A stretch of DNA of 19,850 bases from Chitinophagaceae bacterium (GTDB taxonomy: Bacteria > Bacteroidota > Bacteroidia > Chitinophagales > Chitinophagaceae), in the NCBI GenBank assembly GCA_019454915.1, contig JACFNM010000028.1, forward strand, positions 1 to 19,850. The letters run 5' to 3'. Both the position numbers and the translations under genes were made by a program. Shown one piece after another: positions 1 to 8,000 of the stretch (position 1 is its first letter; each line of letters opens with the position of its first letter). The notes below the pieces were generated by a model. That model saw only the letters and a program-made list of their open reading frames with translations. It had not been told where the DNA came from and did no database searches.

Positions 1-1
1 G

Positions 2-178
2 AGAGATATTATAGACATTGATACCGGGCCTATTATTGAAGGAGAAAAAACCATTGAAGAAATGGGAGAAGATATTCTGGAATATTGTATTAAAGCAGCC
101 AGTGGTGAAGTGATACCCAAAGCGGTACAGCTCAATCAGGATGACTTCATACCCTGGAAACGAGGCGTATCTTTGTAG
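2..178 (+). CDS. uxaA: Altronate dehydratase family protein (UxaA-like), C-terminal end only
   Basis: Only the last 58 codons are present; the gene starts before the window. The visible residues include DTGPIIEGEKTIEE near the start and end in DDFIPWKRGVSL followed by TAG. I recognise this as the C-terminus of the full-length UxaA-type dehydratases of Bacteroidota. The family removes water from D-altronate to give 2-keto-3-deoxy-D-gluconate in galacturonate breakdown, in the cytoplasm. An SDR dehydrogenase follows 92 bases downstream on the same strand, so the two may be co-transcribed. That pairing leaves open a different acid-sugar substrate such as L-fuconate, because the family is not strictly specific by sequence. 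The family call is firm; the substrate is inferred. Confidence 0.85.
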   Translation, partial: RDIIDIDTGPIIEGEKTIEEMGEDILEYCIKAASGEVIPKAVQLNQDDFIPWKRGVSL

Positions 179-214
179 GCTAAAGGAAAAATCCCAATTC
201 ATCACATTTCCACA

Positions 215-258
215 CCAGCCTGCCGGCTGGCAGGTTTTCAAATTTTCAAATTTTCAAA
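215..258. repeat. Palindromic intergenic repeat with TTTTCAAA tandem tail, copy 1
   Basis: Bases 215-234 can fold into two mutually exclusive perfect 6-bp hairpins that share arms: CCAGCC (215-220) with GGCTGG (225-230), or CCTGCC (219-224) with GGCAGG (229-234). Immediately after lie three tandem copies of TTTTCAAA (235-258). Bases 215-244 match the reverse complement of 2291-2320 with one mismatch in 30. It sits between uxaA and the SDR gene and could act as an attenuating hairpin or be a REP/MITE-like element. Function is inferred only. Confidence 0.75.
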
Positions 259-270
259 TTATCATTCCCC

Positions 271-1044
271 ATGTTCAGTCTAAATAACAAAACAGCCATC
301 ATCACCGGCGCCGGTAGCGGAATTGGAAGAGCCATAGCAGAAGTTTTCGGCAGCCAGGGAGCGGCGGTGCACGTGCTGGATTTGGATGAAAAGGGAGGCG
401 CTGCCACGGTGGGTGAAATAAAAACGCAGGGTGGAGAAGCCGTCTTTATAAAGTGTAATGTAACCAGCCAGGCTGAGGTGAAGAAGGCTGTAGAGCAAAT
501 TGTGCAGCAACATCAGACCATTGACATACTGGTGAATAACGCGGGTATTGCCCATATCGGACAGGCAGACACTACAACCGAAGCAGATTTCGATAAGGTG
601 GTAGCGGTAAATATTAAAGGGGTTTATAATTGTCTGCACGAATCTATCCCGTTCATGAAACAGAAGGGGGGTGTTATTTTAAATGTTGCCTCAGTGGCGG
701 CATTGGTAGGCATCCCTGATCGTTTTGTTTATTCAACCGCTAAGGGGGCAGTGGCTGCCATGACGCTCTCAGTGGCTAAAGATTATTTGAAGGATCATAT
801 CCGTTGCAACAGCATTTCACCCGCCAGGGTGCATACACCATTTGTGGATGGCTATCTTGCCAATACGTATCCCGGAAAAGAAAAGGAGATGTATGAGAAG
901 CTGTCAAAAACCCAACCCATAGGTCGTATGGCCAAACCCGAAGAAATAGCTTATCTGGCGCTGTATCTTTGTTCGGATGAAGCCTCTTTTATTACCGGTT
1001 GTGATTATCCCATTGACGGCGGCTTTGTCAGGTTGAATACCTGA
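271..1044 (+). CDS. SDR family NAD(P)-dependent oxidoreductase, probably acid-sugar or sugar dehydrogenase
   Basis: A classical 257-residue short-chain dehydrogenase. The cofactor motif TGAGSGIG is at residues 12-19. Asp37 at the end of strand beta-2 suggests NAD rather than NADP. NNAG is at 89-92, and the catalytic set is Asn114, Ser141, Tyr154 and Lys158. The C-terminus has the usual ITG...DGG ending. The stretch around CNSISPARVHTP resembles the BDH2/fucose-pathway group of SDRs, so 2-keto-3-deoxy-L-fuconate dehydrogenase or L-fucose dehydrogenase are reasonable guesses; a uronate reductase role is also possible. It lies 92 bases after the uxaA-like gene on the same strand. No Shine-Dalgarno site is seen before the ATG, only CATTCCCC. 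The SDR family is certain; the substrate is not. Confidence 0.85.
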   Translation: MFSLNNKTAIITGAGSGIGRAIAEVFGSQGAAVHVLDLDEKGGAATVGEIKTQGGEAVFIKCNVTSQAEVKKAVEQIVQQHQTIDILVNNAGIAHIGQADTTTEADFDKVVAVNIKGVYNCLHESIPFMKQKGGVILNVASVAALVGIPDRFVYSTAKGAVAAMTLSVAKDYLKDHIRCNSISPARVHTPFVDGYLANTYPGKEKEMYEKLSKTQPIGRMAKPEEIAYLALYLCSDEASFITGCDYPIDGGFVRLNT

Positions 1045-1066
1045 GCGAAAAAAAGAATAGATTATA

Positions 1067-1144
1067 GCCACTAAGACGCAATCCCGATACCGATCGGGAC
1101 ATGAAGCAACGTCAGGAAAGAAAACCTTAGCGCCTTAGCGTGGC
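1067..1144. repeat. Intergenic inverted repeat with a small perfect palindrome nested inside
   Basis: The outer arms are GCCACTAAG (1067-1075) and CTTAGCGTGGC (1134-1144), an imperfect inverted repeat of a type I recall as common between genes in Bacteroidota. Inside it, TCCCGAT (1082-1088) and ATCGGGA (1093-1099) form a perfect 7-bp stem around ACCG. The remainder of 1045-1271 shows no gene and no other structure I can support. The element follows the SDR stop by about 20 bases, so it may end that transcript, although no T-run follows the outer arm. Confidence 0.6.
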
Positions 1145-1271
1145 AAAAAAATAGCCGCCACCCCTCCGCCGTAGTTTGTGTTTCACGAATCACTGTCGGG
1201 GGCTATGGCTTGGTTTTTGTGAGAAGTAGCAATTTTATCCGGAAGAACTTCGTTAGCAACAAAATCAGAAT

Positions 1272-2210
1272 ATGAAACCTGCCTGGCTGTTATACCTGAT
1301 GCTGTGTTTTTTCTTCTCTTCCTGCATTAAGGAAGATGACAGGGATAACATAGATGCAAAGGTCATTTTCAGATACAAGTTCGACTCAACGCTGGAAAGG
1401 CTTGGGAATGATGGACAGCCTGCATCGCTAAAGGAAGGGAACGGTGCGTTAAGCCCGGTACTGAATGCTATGAGTGTGTATCATATTGAACTGATGCCGG
1501 CAGCATCTACACCGTTTGAACAGGGAGTAGTTTTGTTTAAGGCGCCCGGGACGACCGAAGGGGGAGAGAAGGCGATTGACCTTAGTCGCCAGGAGACGGC
1601 AGGAAATTATGAAGTGTTTTTTGCGATTCCTTTGAAAGATATTCCCCCGGGAGAATATGAATGGCTGCGGGTGGCGCCGGCTTATCAGCAGTATGCTGTA
1701 TCATGTCATCTGGATACTACCATTACGGTTGTTCCAGATACGTCTTCTGTTGATGTACTTATTAATGATGATTTTCCGGCTACGGTGGCTTTCTTCCCGG
1801 GATACAATACTTATATTTCATCGCTTCTGTTACGAACCCTGTCACTGGATGTGCAGGGAAACCGCAGGCAGGGCTTTTGGGGATTTGAGGCTAACTATGG
1901 AGCCGAAGGTGTGAATGAAACGGATACCCTGAGTGGACAGTTAACCGAAGGCGGTATGACGGTAGTAAATCCGATTTCTGATTCTTCACCCGTTCCGCCG
2001 GAATACGGAGTGATAACAGCGGCTTTCCGGCCGGGTAAACTGGTGATCACGGGAAAGGAGACTGAAAATATCATCGTGGAGGTATCCTTCTCTACCAACC
2101 ATAGTTTTGAATGGCAGGAAATCATCCCCAATGCTAAATGGGATCCGTGGAAGGGTGAGCCGCTCATGGATTTAGGGCTGCGGGGAATGGTGCCGGAGAT
2201 TCAGGAGTGA
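1272..2210 (+). CDS. Conserved Bacteroidota lipoprotein of unknown function
   Basis: A 312-residue protein beginning with a lipoprotein signal: a hydrophobic core, then FFFSSC with Cys18 as the lipidated residue, followed by acidic IKEDDRD. It has no membrane segment after that, so the mature protein should be tethered in the periplasm or on the cell surface. I recognise a layout seen in uncharacterised Bacteroidota proteins: FRYKFD near residue 34, AMSVYHIEL near 66, PGEYEWLRV near 126, VSFSTNHSFEW near 270 and MGL-like MDLGLRGMVP close to the end. The likely fold is mostly beta. The STNxSFEW...PWxGEPxxDLGLRG ending may be a conserved metal or ligand site, but that is a guess. It stands alone between repeat-rich spacers, with no partner gene. 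I assign no function. Confidence 0.8.
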   Translation: MKPAWLLYLMLCFFFSSCIKEDDRDNIDAKVIFRYKFDSTLERLGNDGQPASLKEGNGALSPVLNAMSVYHIELMPAASTPFEQGVVLFKAPGTTEGGEKAIDLSRQETAGNYEVFFAIPLKDIPPGEYEWLRVAPAYQQYAVSCHLDTTITVVPDTSSVDVLINDDFPATVAFFPGYNTYISSLLLRTLSLDVQGNRRQGFWGFEANYGAEGVNETDTLSGQLTEGGMTVVNPISDSSPVPPEYGVITAAFRPGKLVITGKETENIIVEVSFSTNHSFEWQEIIPNAKWDPWKGEPLMDLGLRGMVPEIQE

Positions 2211-2531
2211 AGTTCTCTGAATCATTGGGATGTACAGGGAGGTGCATCGTTGCGCTGGTGGCGCAAATGGGGAATGTGGGCGATGTGGGGAATTTGAAAA
2301 CCTGCCAACCGGCAGGCTGGTTTGAAAATGTGGGAATTTGGAAATACAGAGATATGTTAACTGTAGTGGTTTATCGTTGTGCCGTTGCGTGCGTTGCGTG
2401 AAATAATACTGCCGTCCGTCCTCTATGCAAAATCTTTATCGCTGTTCTTCGCCGCCCGACCTTCGGCGCTAACGGTATATCATGGAGTGAAAGACCCCCT
2501 GTCTGCAGTACTGGCGGTTGCATGAAATGAC
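2211..2531. other. Gene-free spacer between convergent genes, with repeat and hairpins
   Basis: This 321-base stretch separates the plus-strand lipoprotein gene from the minus-strand isochorismate synthase. It contains a perfect hairpin TTGCGC-TGGTG-GCGCAA (2250-2266) soon after the lipoprotein stop, the second copy of the palindromic repeat (2291-2320), and a short direct repeat of GTTGCGTG near 2384-2400. No T-tract follows either hairpin, so no intrinsic terminator is claimed. A small plus-strand open frame here merely reads through the repeat. Confidence 0.6.
2291..2320. repeat. Palindromic intergenic repeat, copy 2, inverted relative to copy 1
   Basis: The hairpin is CCTGCC (2301-2306), loop AACC, GGCAGG (2311-2316), preceded by AATTTGAAAA and followed by CTGG. 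The 30 bases match the reverse complement of 215-244 at 29 positions. The single change, G to A in the loop, weakens the alternative CCAGCC/GGCTGG hairpin that copy 1 can form. Similarity continues more loosely outward into the TGAAAATGTG side. Confidence 0.75.
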
Positions 2532-3608
2532 CTAAGCCTCGAAGATCTTCTCCACCATCGTCTTGCTCTTCATTACGGTCTCTAACCATTCTTCATCCGG
2601 ATCGGAAGCGCTTGTAATACCCCCGCCGACGAAAATGACTATTTTATCTTTCCCAACCTGCATATTCCGGAGATTAATATAAAGGTCTGCAGAAGTTTTA
2701 AAATCCGTTTCCCCCAAAAAACCGCAATAATACCGCCGGTCATATCCTTCATGTTCCAAAATACATTCTATGCCTTTGTCAGCAGGCAATCCCCCTACCG
2801 CCGGCGTGGGATGCAACACCATTAAGAACGACCTGAGATCAAGATTAGGATTTGCTTTAAACAGGTAGTCTGTTTGTAAATGGACTACCCCTCCGGCTTC
2901 ACAATAATGTGGTCCCTCCGCTTTTTGAAGAGTACAGTTGTATTCAGAAAATATTTTTTCTATATGCCCGCCCACCATCAGGTGCTCTTCCCTTTCCTTG
3001 ATCCTCCATTCGTATTCACTCATCTGCTTACGCTTTTGTGTTCCGGCAAGCGCCATCGTAGCAATTTCTTCATTCCTCTTTCTCATTAGCAATTCCGGCG
3101 TGGCGCCCAACCATACTCCACTTTCCGGATGCACAAGAAGATGTACAAAAGTTTGAGGATAAGATTCAGCCAATCGTAAAAAACAGCCAGGGACATCAAA
3201 GTCTTCCGGCTTATTCTCATAAAATACTCTTGACAAGATGGCTTTCTCCAACTTACCGGACCGTATATCTTTCAGGAAGGCGTGAATCCGGTCATAATAA
3301 TCTTGCTTTGATTTCTCTATGGGCAACGGAAGGTCAGCAAATGGCGCCTGTTCAGCTACGGCGTCTATTTCTTTCAGGAAATCCTCCGTTAAAAAACTTT
3401 GATTTAGTACGGCGAGATAAATATCGTGAGCCGCGGAAAATTGGCAAAAAGGAGCTACCCAAAAAGTCTTTTCCTTTTCATGAGGCAGGAAGGCTTCATC
3501 AATAGCTATCCGAAAATGGTCCTCTCCCGGAAACCGGTAAAGGCAAAAGGCGACATTCTTTGAAATGAGGGATTGAGACAGGGTGATACACAAATTATTC
3601 AATGCCAT
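2532..3608 (-). CDS. menF: Isochorismate synthase (MenF-type chorismate-binding enzyme)
   Basis: It converts chorismate to isochorismate, the first committed step to menaquinone, in the cytoplasm. The 358-residue protein carries the chorismate-binding domain over roughly residues 100-355: EKAILSR with Lys122 (the water-activating lysine of isochorismate synthases), GATPE at 168-172, AGT at 188-190, the acidic REEH region near 207, HPTPAVGG at 266-273, and VGGG (327-330) followed by Glu340 and Lys347 at the Mg2+ site. HPTPAVGG and the lysine favour isochorismate synthase over anthranilate or aminodeoxychorismate synthase. It is shorter than E. coli MenF at the N-terminus, as is usual in this phylum as far as I recall. 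No other men gene is in the window. Salicylate or siderophore use cannot be excluded but has no support here. Confidence 0.88.
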   Translation of the reverse strand: MALNNLCITLSQSLISKNVAFCLYRFPGEDHFRIAIDEAFLPHEKEKTFWVAPFCQFSAAHDIYLAVLNQSFLTEDFLKEIDAVAEQAPFADLPLPIEKSKQDYYDRIHAFLKDIRSGKLEKAILSRVFYENKPEDFDVPGCFLRLAESYPQTFVHLLVHPESGVWLGATPELLMRKRNEEIATMALAGTQKRKQMSEYEWRIKEREEHLMVGGHIEKIFSEYNCTLQKAEGPHYCEAGGVVHLQTDYLFKANPNLDLRSFLMVLHPTPAVGGLPADKGIECILEHEGYDRRYYCGFLGETDFKTSADLYINLRNMQVGKDKIVIFVGGGITSASDPDEEWLETVMKSKTMVEKIFEA

Positions 3609-3922
3609 AAATTAGGGCGGCAAAAATAGGTAGATTCAATCAACTTCTCAATGAGCGCATTTCGATTTTTTCGCAGAGTTTGGCTCCACGCGGGCCATGA
3701 AGATATCGTCCGTGGCAAACCGCCCCGGCTGACATTCCACTAAACAGAGAGTTGACCGGAAATCAGGAAATCTTCTCCATCCAATCGTTCGGAATGACTT
3801 CTATATCACGGATGCTGAAATTGTGTTTCACGTAAATAAGTACTCATACTCTGGCGCCCTCATTTACCATGCAAACAATGCAGAACAGGGTATTGCAAAA
3901 TACAGAGCAGCCATTCGCAGCC
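3609..3922. other. Spacer between menF and the efflux operon
   Basis: This 314-base stretch holds the menF promoter candidate at its left end and a coding-looking but start-less plus-strand fragment across its right half, described separately. A 22-codon minus-strand frame (3763-3831, GTG start) also reads plausibly but overlaps that fragment. No terminator for the efflux operon was found. Confidence 0.5.
3621..3628 (-). promoter_or_regulatory. Candidate -7 element TATTTTTG for menF
   Basis: On the minus strand TATTTTTG fits the Bacteroidetes consensus TAnnTTTG, with a TTG about 20 bases upstream. It lies only 12 bases before the ATG, so the transcript would have a leader of under ten bases. 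No Shine-Dalgarno site is seen. Placement is by eye. Confidence 0.4.
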
Positions 3923-3936
3923 CTACTTCTCTTTAA
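3733..3936 (+). pseudogene. Coding-looking fragment without start codon, product not recognised
   Basis: From the TGA at 3730-3732 to the TAA at 3934-3936 one frame stays open for 67 codons. It reads like a real protein from about the twentieth residue: NDFYITDAEIVFH, then NKYSYSGALIYHANNAEQG, then IAKYRAAIRS. There is no ATG, GTG or TTG in frame before its middle. The upstream sequence has other-frame pieces (for example around 3676-3730) that could be earlier parts after frameshifts. Its last 14 bases overlap the 3' end of the efflux adaptor gene on the other strand. The simplest reading is the tail of a decayed gene. I do not recognise the family, and chance cannot be excluded. Confidence 0.35.
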
Positions 3937-5044
3937 TAGCATATTGAGCTTCCGACCCGTCCCTCACTTCTTCATTCGCCCTACGGATAATGAGGTCGCC
4001 GTCCTGTAAATCTCCGTAAACTTCCACCAGTCCCTCCCCTTCTCTTCCCCGCACCACCGGAATCCACAGCGCCTTACCTGAGTCCACTTTTATAATAAAT
4101 ACCTTTTCAGGCGTATTTACAATGGCGCTTTCCGGCACTAAGAAGGTACTGTCCCGGGAGGTAAGCGTCAACATAATTTCCGCCACCATTCCCGGCAGCA
4201 ATCTCTTATCGGTATTCATCACATCCATCTCCACCCGCTCCGAACGCAGTTTTCCGTCCAGCGCTCCCGCCAGTCTGCTCACCCTGGCGGTGAATTTTTC
4301 ACCCGGAAGAGACTTTATGGTAAACCGAACTTCATCCTGCTGCTTTAAATAACCCGTAAACGCTTCCGGAATAGACACAATCAGTCGCAGATGTTCCTGC
4401 TCCTGGAGGGTAAACACCGGCAGATCAGAACCCTTTCCGGCAGGGCCTACATAAGCGCCGGCGCTCACATTACGGGCGCTGATGACTCCTGAAAAAGGAG
4501 CTTTCATTTCAAGATAACTTTTATTATCCGTGATCTCCCGGTAGGCTGCCTGTGCAGACCGCCACTGGGCCAAATCCGATTGCTGTTTCGCCAGCGCCAT
4601 ATCGAGGTCGTTCGGAGAAATAGTACCCGGTGTTTTGCTGGTTTCAAGCAGCCGCTCATAATGTGCCTTACTCGCAATATAGATCGCTTCTGCCGACTCC
4701 AGCCGGGAAGAGGCTCCCGATAATTGCGCATTGATTTCCGGGGCTTCCATGGTCGCGAGTAACTGCCCCTGCTTAACTTCAGAACCCACATCTACAAAAA
4801 GTTTCTTCACAAAGCTGTTCACTTTGGAATATAGATCCACCTGCTGAAAAGGAGCCAGTTCACCCGGGAGCTTCAGAAATGAACTCAGTCGCCCTTTTTC
4901 CAGGCGAAAGACCTCATAAGTATGAGCGCTATCGCTATCGTGTGTGGCGGTAGCTTTTTCTTTTGCACCCGAACTCCGGCATCCTGAAAACGCGGTAGCA
5001 AACACTACGAAACAAACTAATAATATGGCTGAAAAAATCTTCAT
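3923..5044 (-). CDS. Efflux RND transporter periplasmic adaptor subunit (membrane-fusion lipoprotein)
   Basis: The 373-residue adaptor joins the inner-membrane pump to the outer-membrane channel. A lipoprotein signal ends in AFSGC with Cys22 lipidated, so it should be anchored by lipid rather than by a transmembrane helix. The barrel-sandwich (lipoyl-like) halves are at about 60-95 (LYSKVNSFVKKLFVDVGSEV) and 165-195 (MKAPFSGVISARNV). They flank an alpha-helical hairpin at about 100-160. The beta-barrel and membrane-proximal domains follow, up to the C-terminus. Its ATG overlaps the stop of the upstream permease gene by one base (TGATG), which suggests translational coupling. It is the last gene of the three-gene operon. 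The export substrate is not evident. Confidence 0.9.
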   Translation of the reverse strand: MKIFSAILLVCFVVFATAFSGCRSSGAKEKATATHDSDSAHTYEVFRLEKGRLSSFLKLPGELAPFQQVDLYSKVNSFVKKLFVDVGSEVKQGQLLATMEAPEINAQLSGASSRLESAEAIYIASKAHYERLLETSKTPGTISPNDLDMALAKQQSDLAQWRSAQAAYREITDNKSYLEMKAPFSGVISARNVSAGAYVGPAGKGSDLPVFTLQEQEHLRLIVSIPEAFTGYLKQQDEVRFTIKSLPGEKFTARVSRLAGALDGKLRSERVEMDVMNTDKRLLPGMVAEIMLTLTSRDSTFLVPESAIVNTPEKVFIIKVDSGKALWIPVVRGREGEGLVEVYGDLQDGDLIIRRANEEVRDGSEAQYAIKEK

Positions 5045-8000
5045 CAGGCTTCATTTAAAGGAATATAATGTACACTATCTTTATCTTCCGGGTCTAAGGA
5101 TATACTTTGTGTGCCGGCTTTTTCTCTTCCCCACGCAAAAATCAGCGGTAATATAAAAAGCACCGCAAAGGTAGAAGCTATCAATCCGCCAATCACTGCG
5201 CGTCCCAGGGGTGAAGATTGATCTCCCGCCTCACCAATTCCCATCGCCATCGGTATCATCCCCACCACCATTGCCAGGGTGGTCATCATAATCGGACGCA
5301 TACGTAATGCTGCCGCTTCGCCCGCAGACAATGCGGCATCTCCGTTGTAGTTTCTGATTTCCTCCGCATTTGTTATGAGCAGTACGGCATTTGAAATCGA
5401 GACGCCCACAGACATGATAATACCCATATAAGATTGCAGGTTGAGCGTGGATCCCGCAGCCATCAATAACAATATAGCGCCCAAAATAACTGCGGGCACC
5501 GAAGACAAAACAATCGCTGAAACTTTAAACGATTGAAAATTGGCTGCCAGCATTAAAAATATAACCACAATAGCCACCATCAGTCCGCTTTCAAGACTGT
5601 CTAAAGTGTCATGCAAAGTTTGACTAAGACCTATAAGCTCTACGGTTAGTCCCCTTGGTAATTCTCCAAGCTTAGCTATCGCTTCGCGAACCTGCTCAGA
5701 CGCAGTGCCTAAATCGGTATTATTCAGATTAGCTGTTACGGTAAGCATAGGCATAGCGCCGAGGTTATCCGTTTCGCCATAAGTAGTACCGGCCCTGATA
5801 TCCGCTATATCACCAAGCACGGGTCTTATGCTATTCTTCAGGAGAGGAATCTCTCCTAAATCATGTTGTGACGTCAACTTATTTTCAGGTATCATCACCT
5901 GCACACTATAGCTATAATTTGCGTTGGGATCAGTCCATGTATTTTTTTCCGTATAACGAGATGATGAAGTGGAAGGCGTAACAGAGCGCGCCACATCGCT
6001 CATATCCACTCCAAGCTGTGCCGCCCTAATCCGGTCCACGTTAATGTTCACCGAAGGATAACGAATAGACTGCCCCAATTGTACGTCCCGCAGATTAGGA
6101 ATCTGTTTCAACAGAGGGATGATTTTCTGCGCATACTCTTCATTATACTTTTTGTTTCTACCCGAGAATCGCACTTCTATCGGCGTGGGCGATCCCTGTC
6201 CCAGTATTTTGTCCGTAAGCTCAATCGTTTCAAAAGATAATTTTACATCGGGCATCAGTGCCGCCGCCTTCTCCCTTATTGTATCTTTTAACTGATCGAG
6301 ATCAGTTTTATATTCACTGTTTAAAGCTACCTGCAGCACGGCTTCATGCGAACCCGCCATAAAAAGAAAAATCGGGCTTACCGAAAACATCTGAGGATGC
6401 ATCCCTACATAAGAAGAAGTGATGGCTACATTTCCTTTTCCGGTGATTTCCTTTATCACATTTTCAAGCTGCATAGTCAGGGCTTCCGTTCTCTCAATTC
6501 TTGTACCTTCGGGCGCCCTCATGCGCACCTGAAACTGACTGGCATTTACCTTAGGCAATACATCTTTCCCGATATTCATCAGCAGATATATTGAAGCAAG
6601 GCTCACGATTACCAGGTAACCGGAAACGATTGCTTTCCGATAAGGCATCATGCGCTGAATAAACCTCAGATACCGGTTCCTCAACTTCTCAAAACGCGTC
6701 AGTGTTTTTTCTCCCTCTTTTTCCTGCTTCTCCAACATCAGCGCTTTCTGATCCCAGGTGTTCACCTGTGCTTCATCCTGCAAAGACCCCGCAGCAAATG
6801 CTTCAGCATCGCTCATGATTGTTCCGTCTGCTTTCCTAGGGCGCTTCACCTTCATAATCCAGTTGCTCATGACCGGAACGAAAGTCTGCGAAAGCAAATA
6901 AGAAAATATCATACTGAATCCTATGGCCAGCGCAAGGGGCAGAAAAAGCGATCCCGGAATGCCTCCCATCGTGAAAGCAGGAGCAAACACGGCAAGAATA
7001 CAAAACAGAATGAGCAATTTGGGAAAAGCAAGCTCCTTACAGGCATGCCAGACCGCTAAGGCTTTCGGTTTACCCATATCCAGGTGCTGATGAATGTTTT
7101 CGATGGTCACCGTACTTTCATCTACCAATATCCCTACGGCAAGCGCCAGCCCGCTAAGCGTCATAATATTGATCGTTTCACCAAAAAGATTCAGAAACAA
7201 TATGGACGAAATCAGGGAGGTAGGAATCGTTAATATCACAATCAGCGCCCCCCGCAAATCACCAAGGAATAACACCACCATCAGTCCTGTCAGGATAGCG
7301 CCTATTACTCCTTCCGTAAAAAGACTCTTTACCGCGTTCATCACAAAAACCGACTGGTCAAATTCATAAGACAACTGCACGTCTTCGGGTAACTGCGCCT
7401 GTATCCGCGGTATGGATTTCTTTAAGTTTTGCACCACCTCCCAGGTAGATGCATCAGAGTTCTTGGCTATGCTAAGATACACCGATCGCTTCCCGTTAAT
7501 GAGGGCATAGCCGGATGTGCGGTCGGCGGCATCTTCCACCGTGGCTATATCCCGCAGATACACATTGGATACGCCACCCTTAAATAAGGGAATATCTTCA
7601 AAATCTTTTACATTCCTGATTCCCGTATTGATGGGCGCTATATAATTTTTATCGCCGATATATACATTTCCCGATGGAGAGGTTTGGTTATTCACCCGCA
7701 AAGCCTCCACCACCTGGTCGGGCGTGAGATGATGTACGCGCAACAACTCCGGATCCACTTTAATCACTATCGTTCTTGAATTACCGCCAAACGGAGGCGA
7801 GGATACAACACCCGGTATGGAGGTAAAAGTGGAGCGCACATATACGTTTGCGAGATCAAGCAATTCATTATTACTCCTCGTGGCGCTCCTCAACACCAGT
7901 TGCCCCACCGGCAGCGTGGAAGCGTCGAACCGGATGATAAAAGGAGGATTGGATCCCGGGGGAAAAGCGGCCTGGATTCTGTTGGAAAAAGCGCTCAACT

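Noticed and set aside
280..639. Minus-strand open frame of 119 codons
   Set aside because: It lies wholly opposite the SDR gene, whose motifs are certain, and its translation is Cys- and His-rich without family features.
2250..2266. Hairpin TTGCGC-TGGTG-GCGCAA as an intrinsic terminator for the lipoprotein gene
   Set aside because: No T-tract follows the stem; it may still be a structured 3' end, but the evidence is insufficient.
2207..2401. Small plus-strand frame starting with GTG at the lipoprotein stop
   Set aside because: It reads through the hairpin and the palindromic repeat, and the translation is low-complexity without conserved look.
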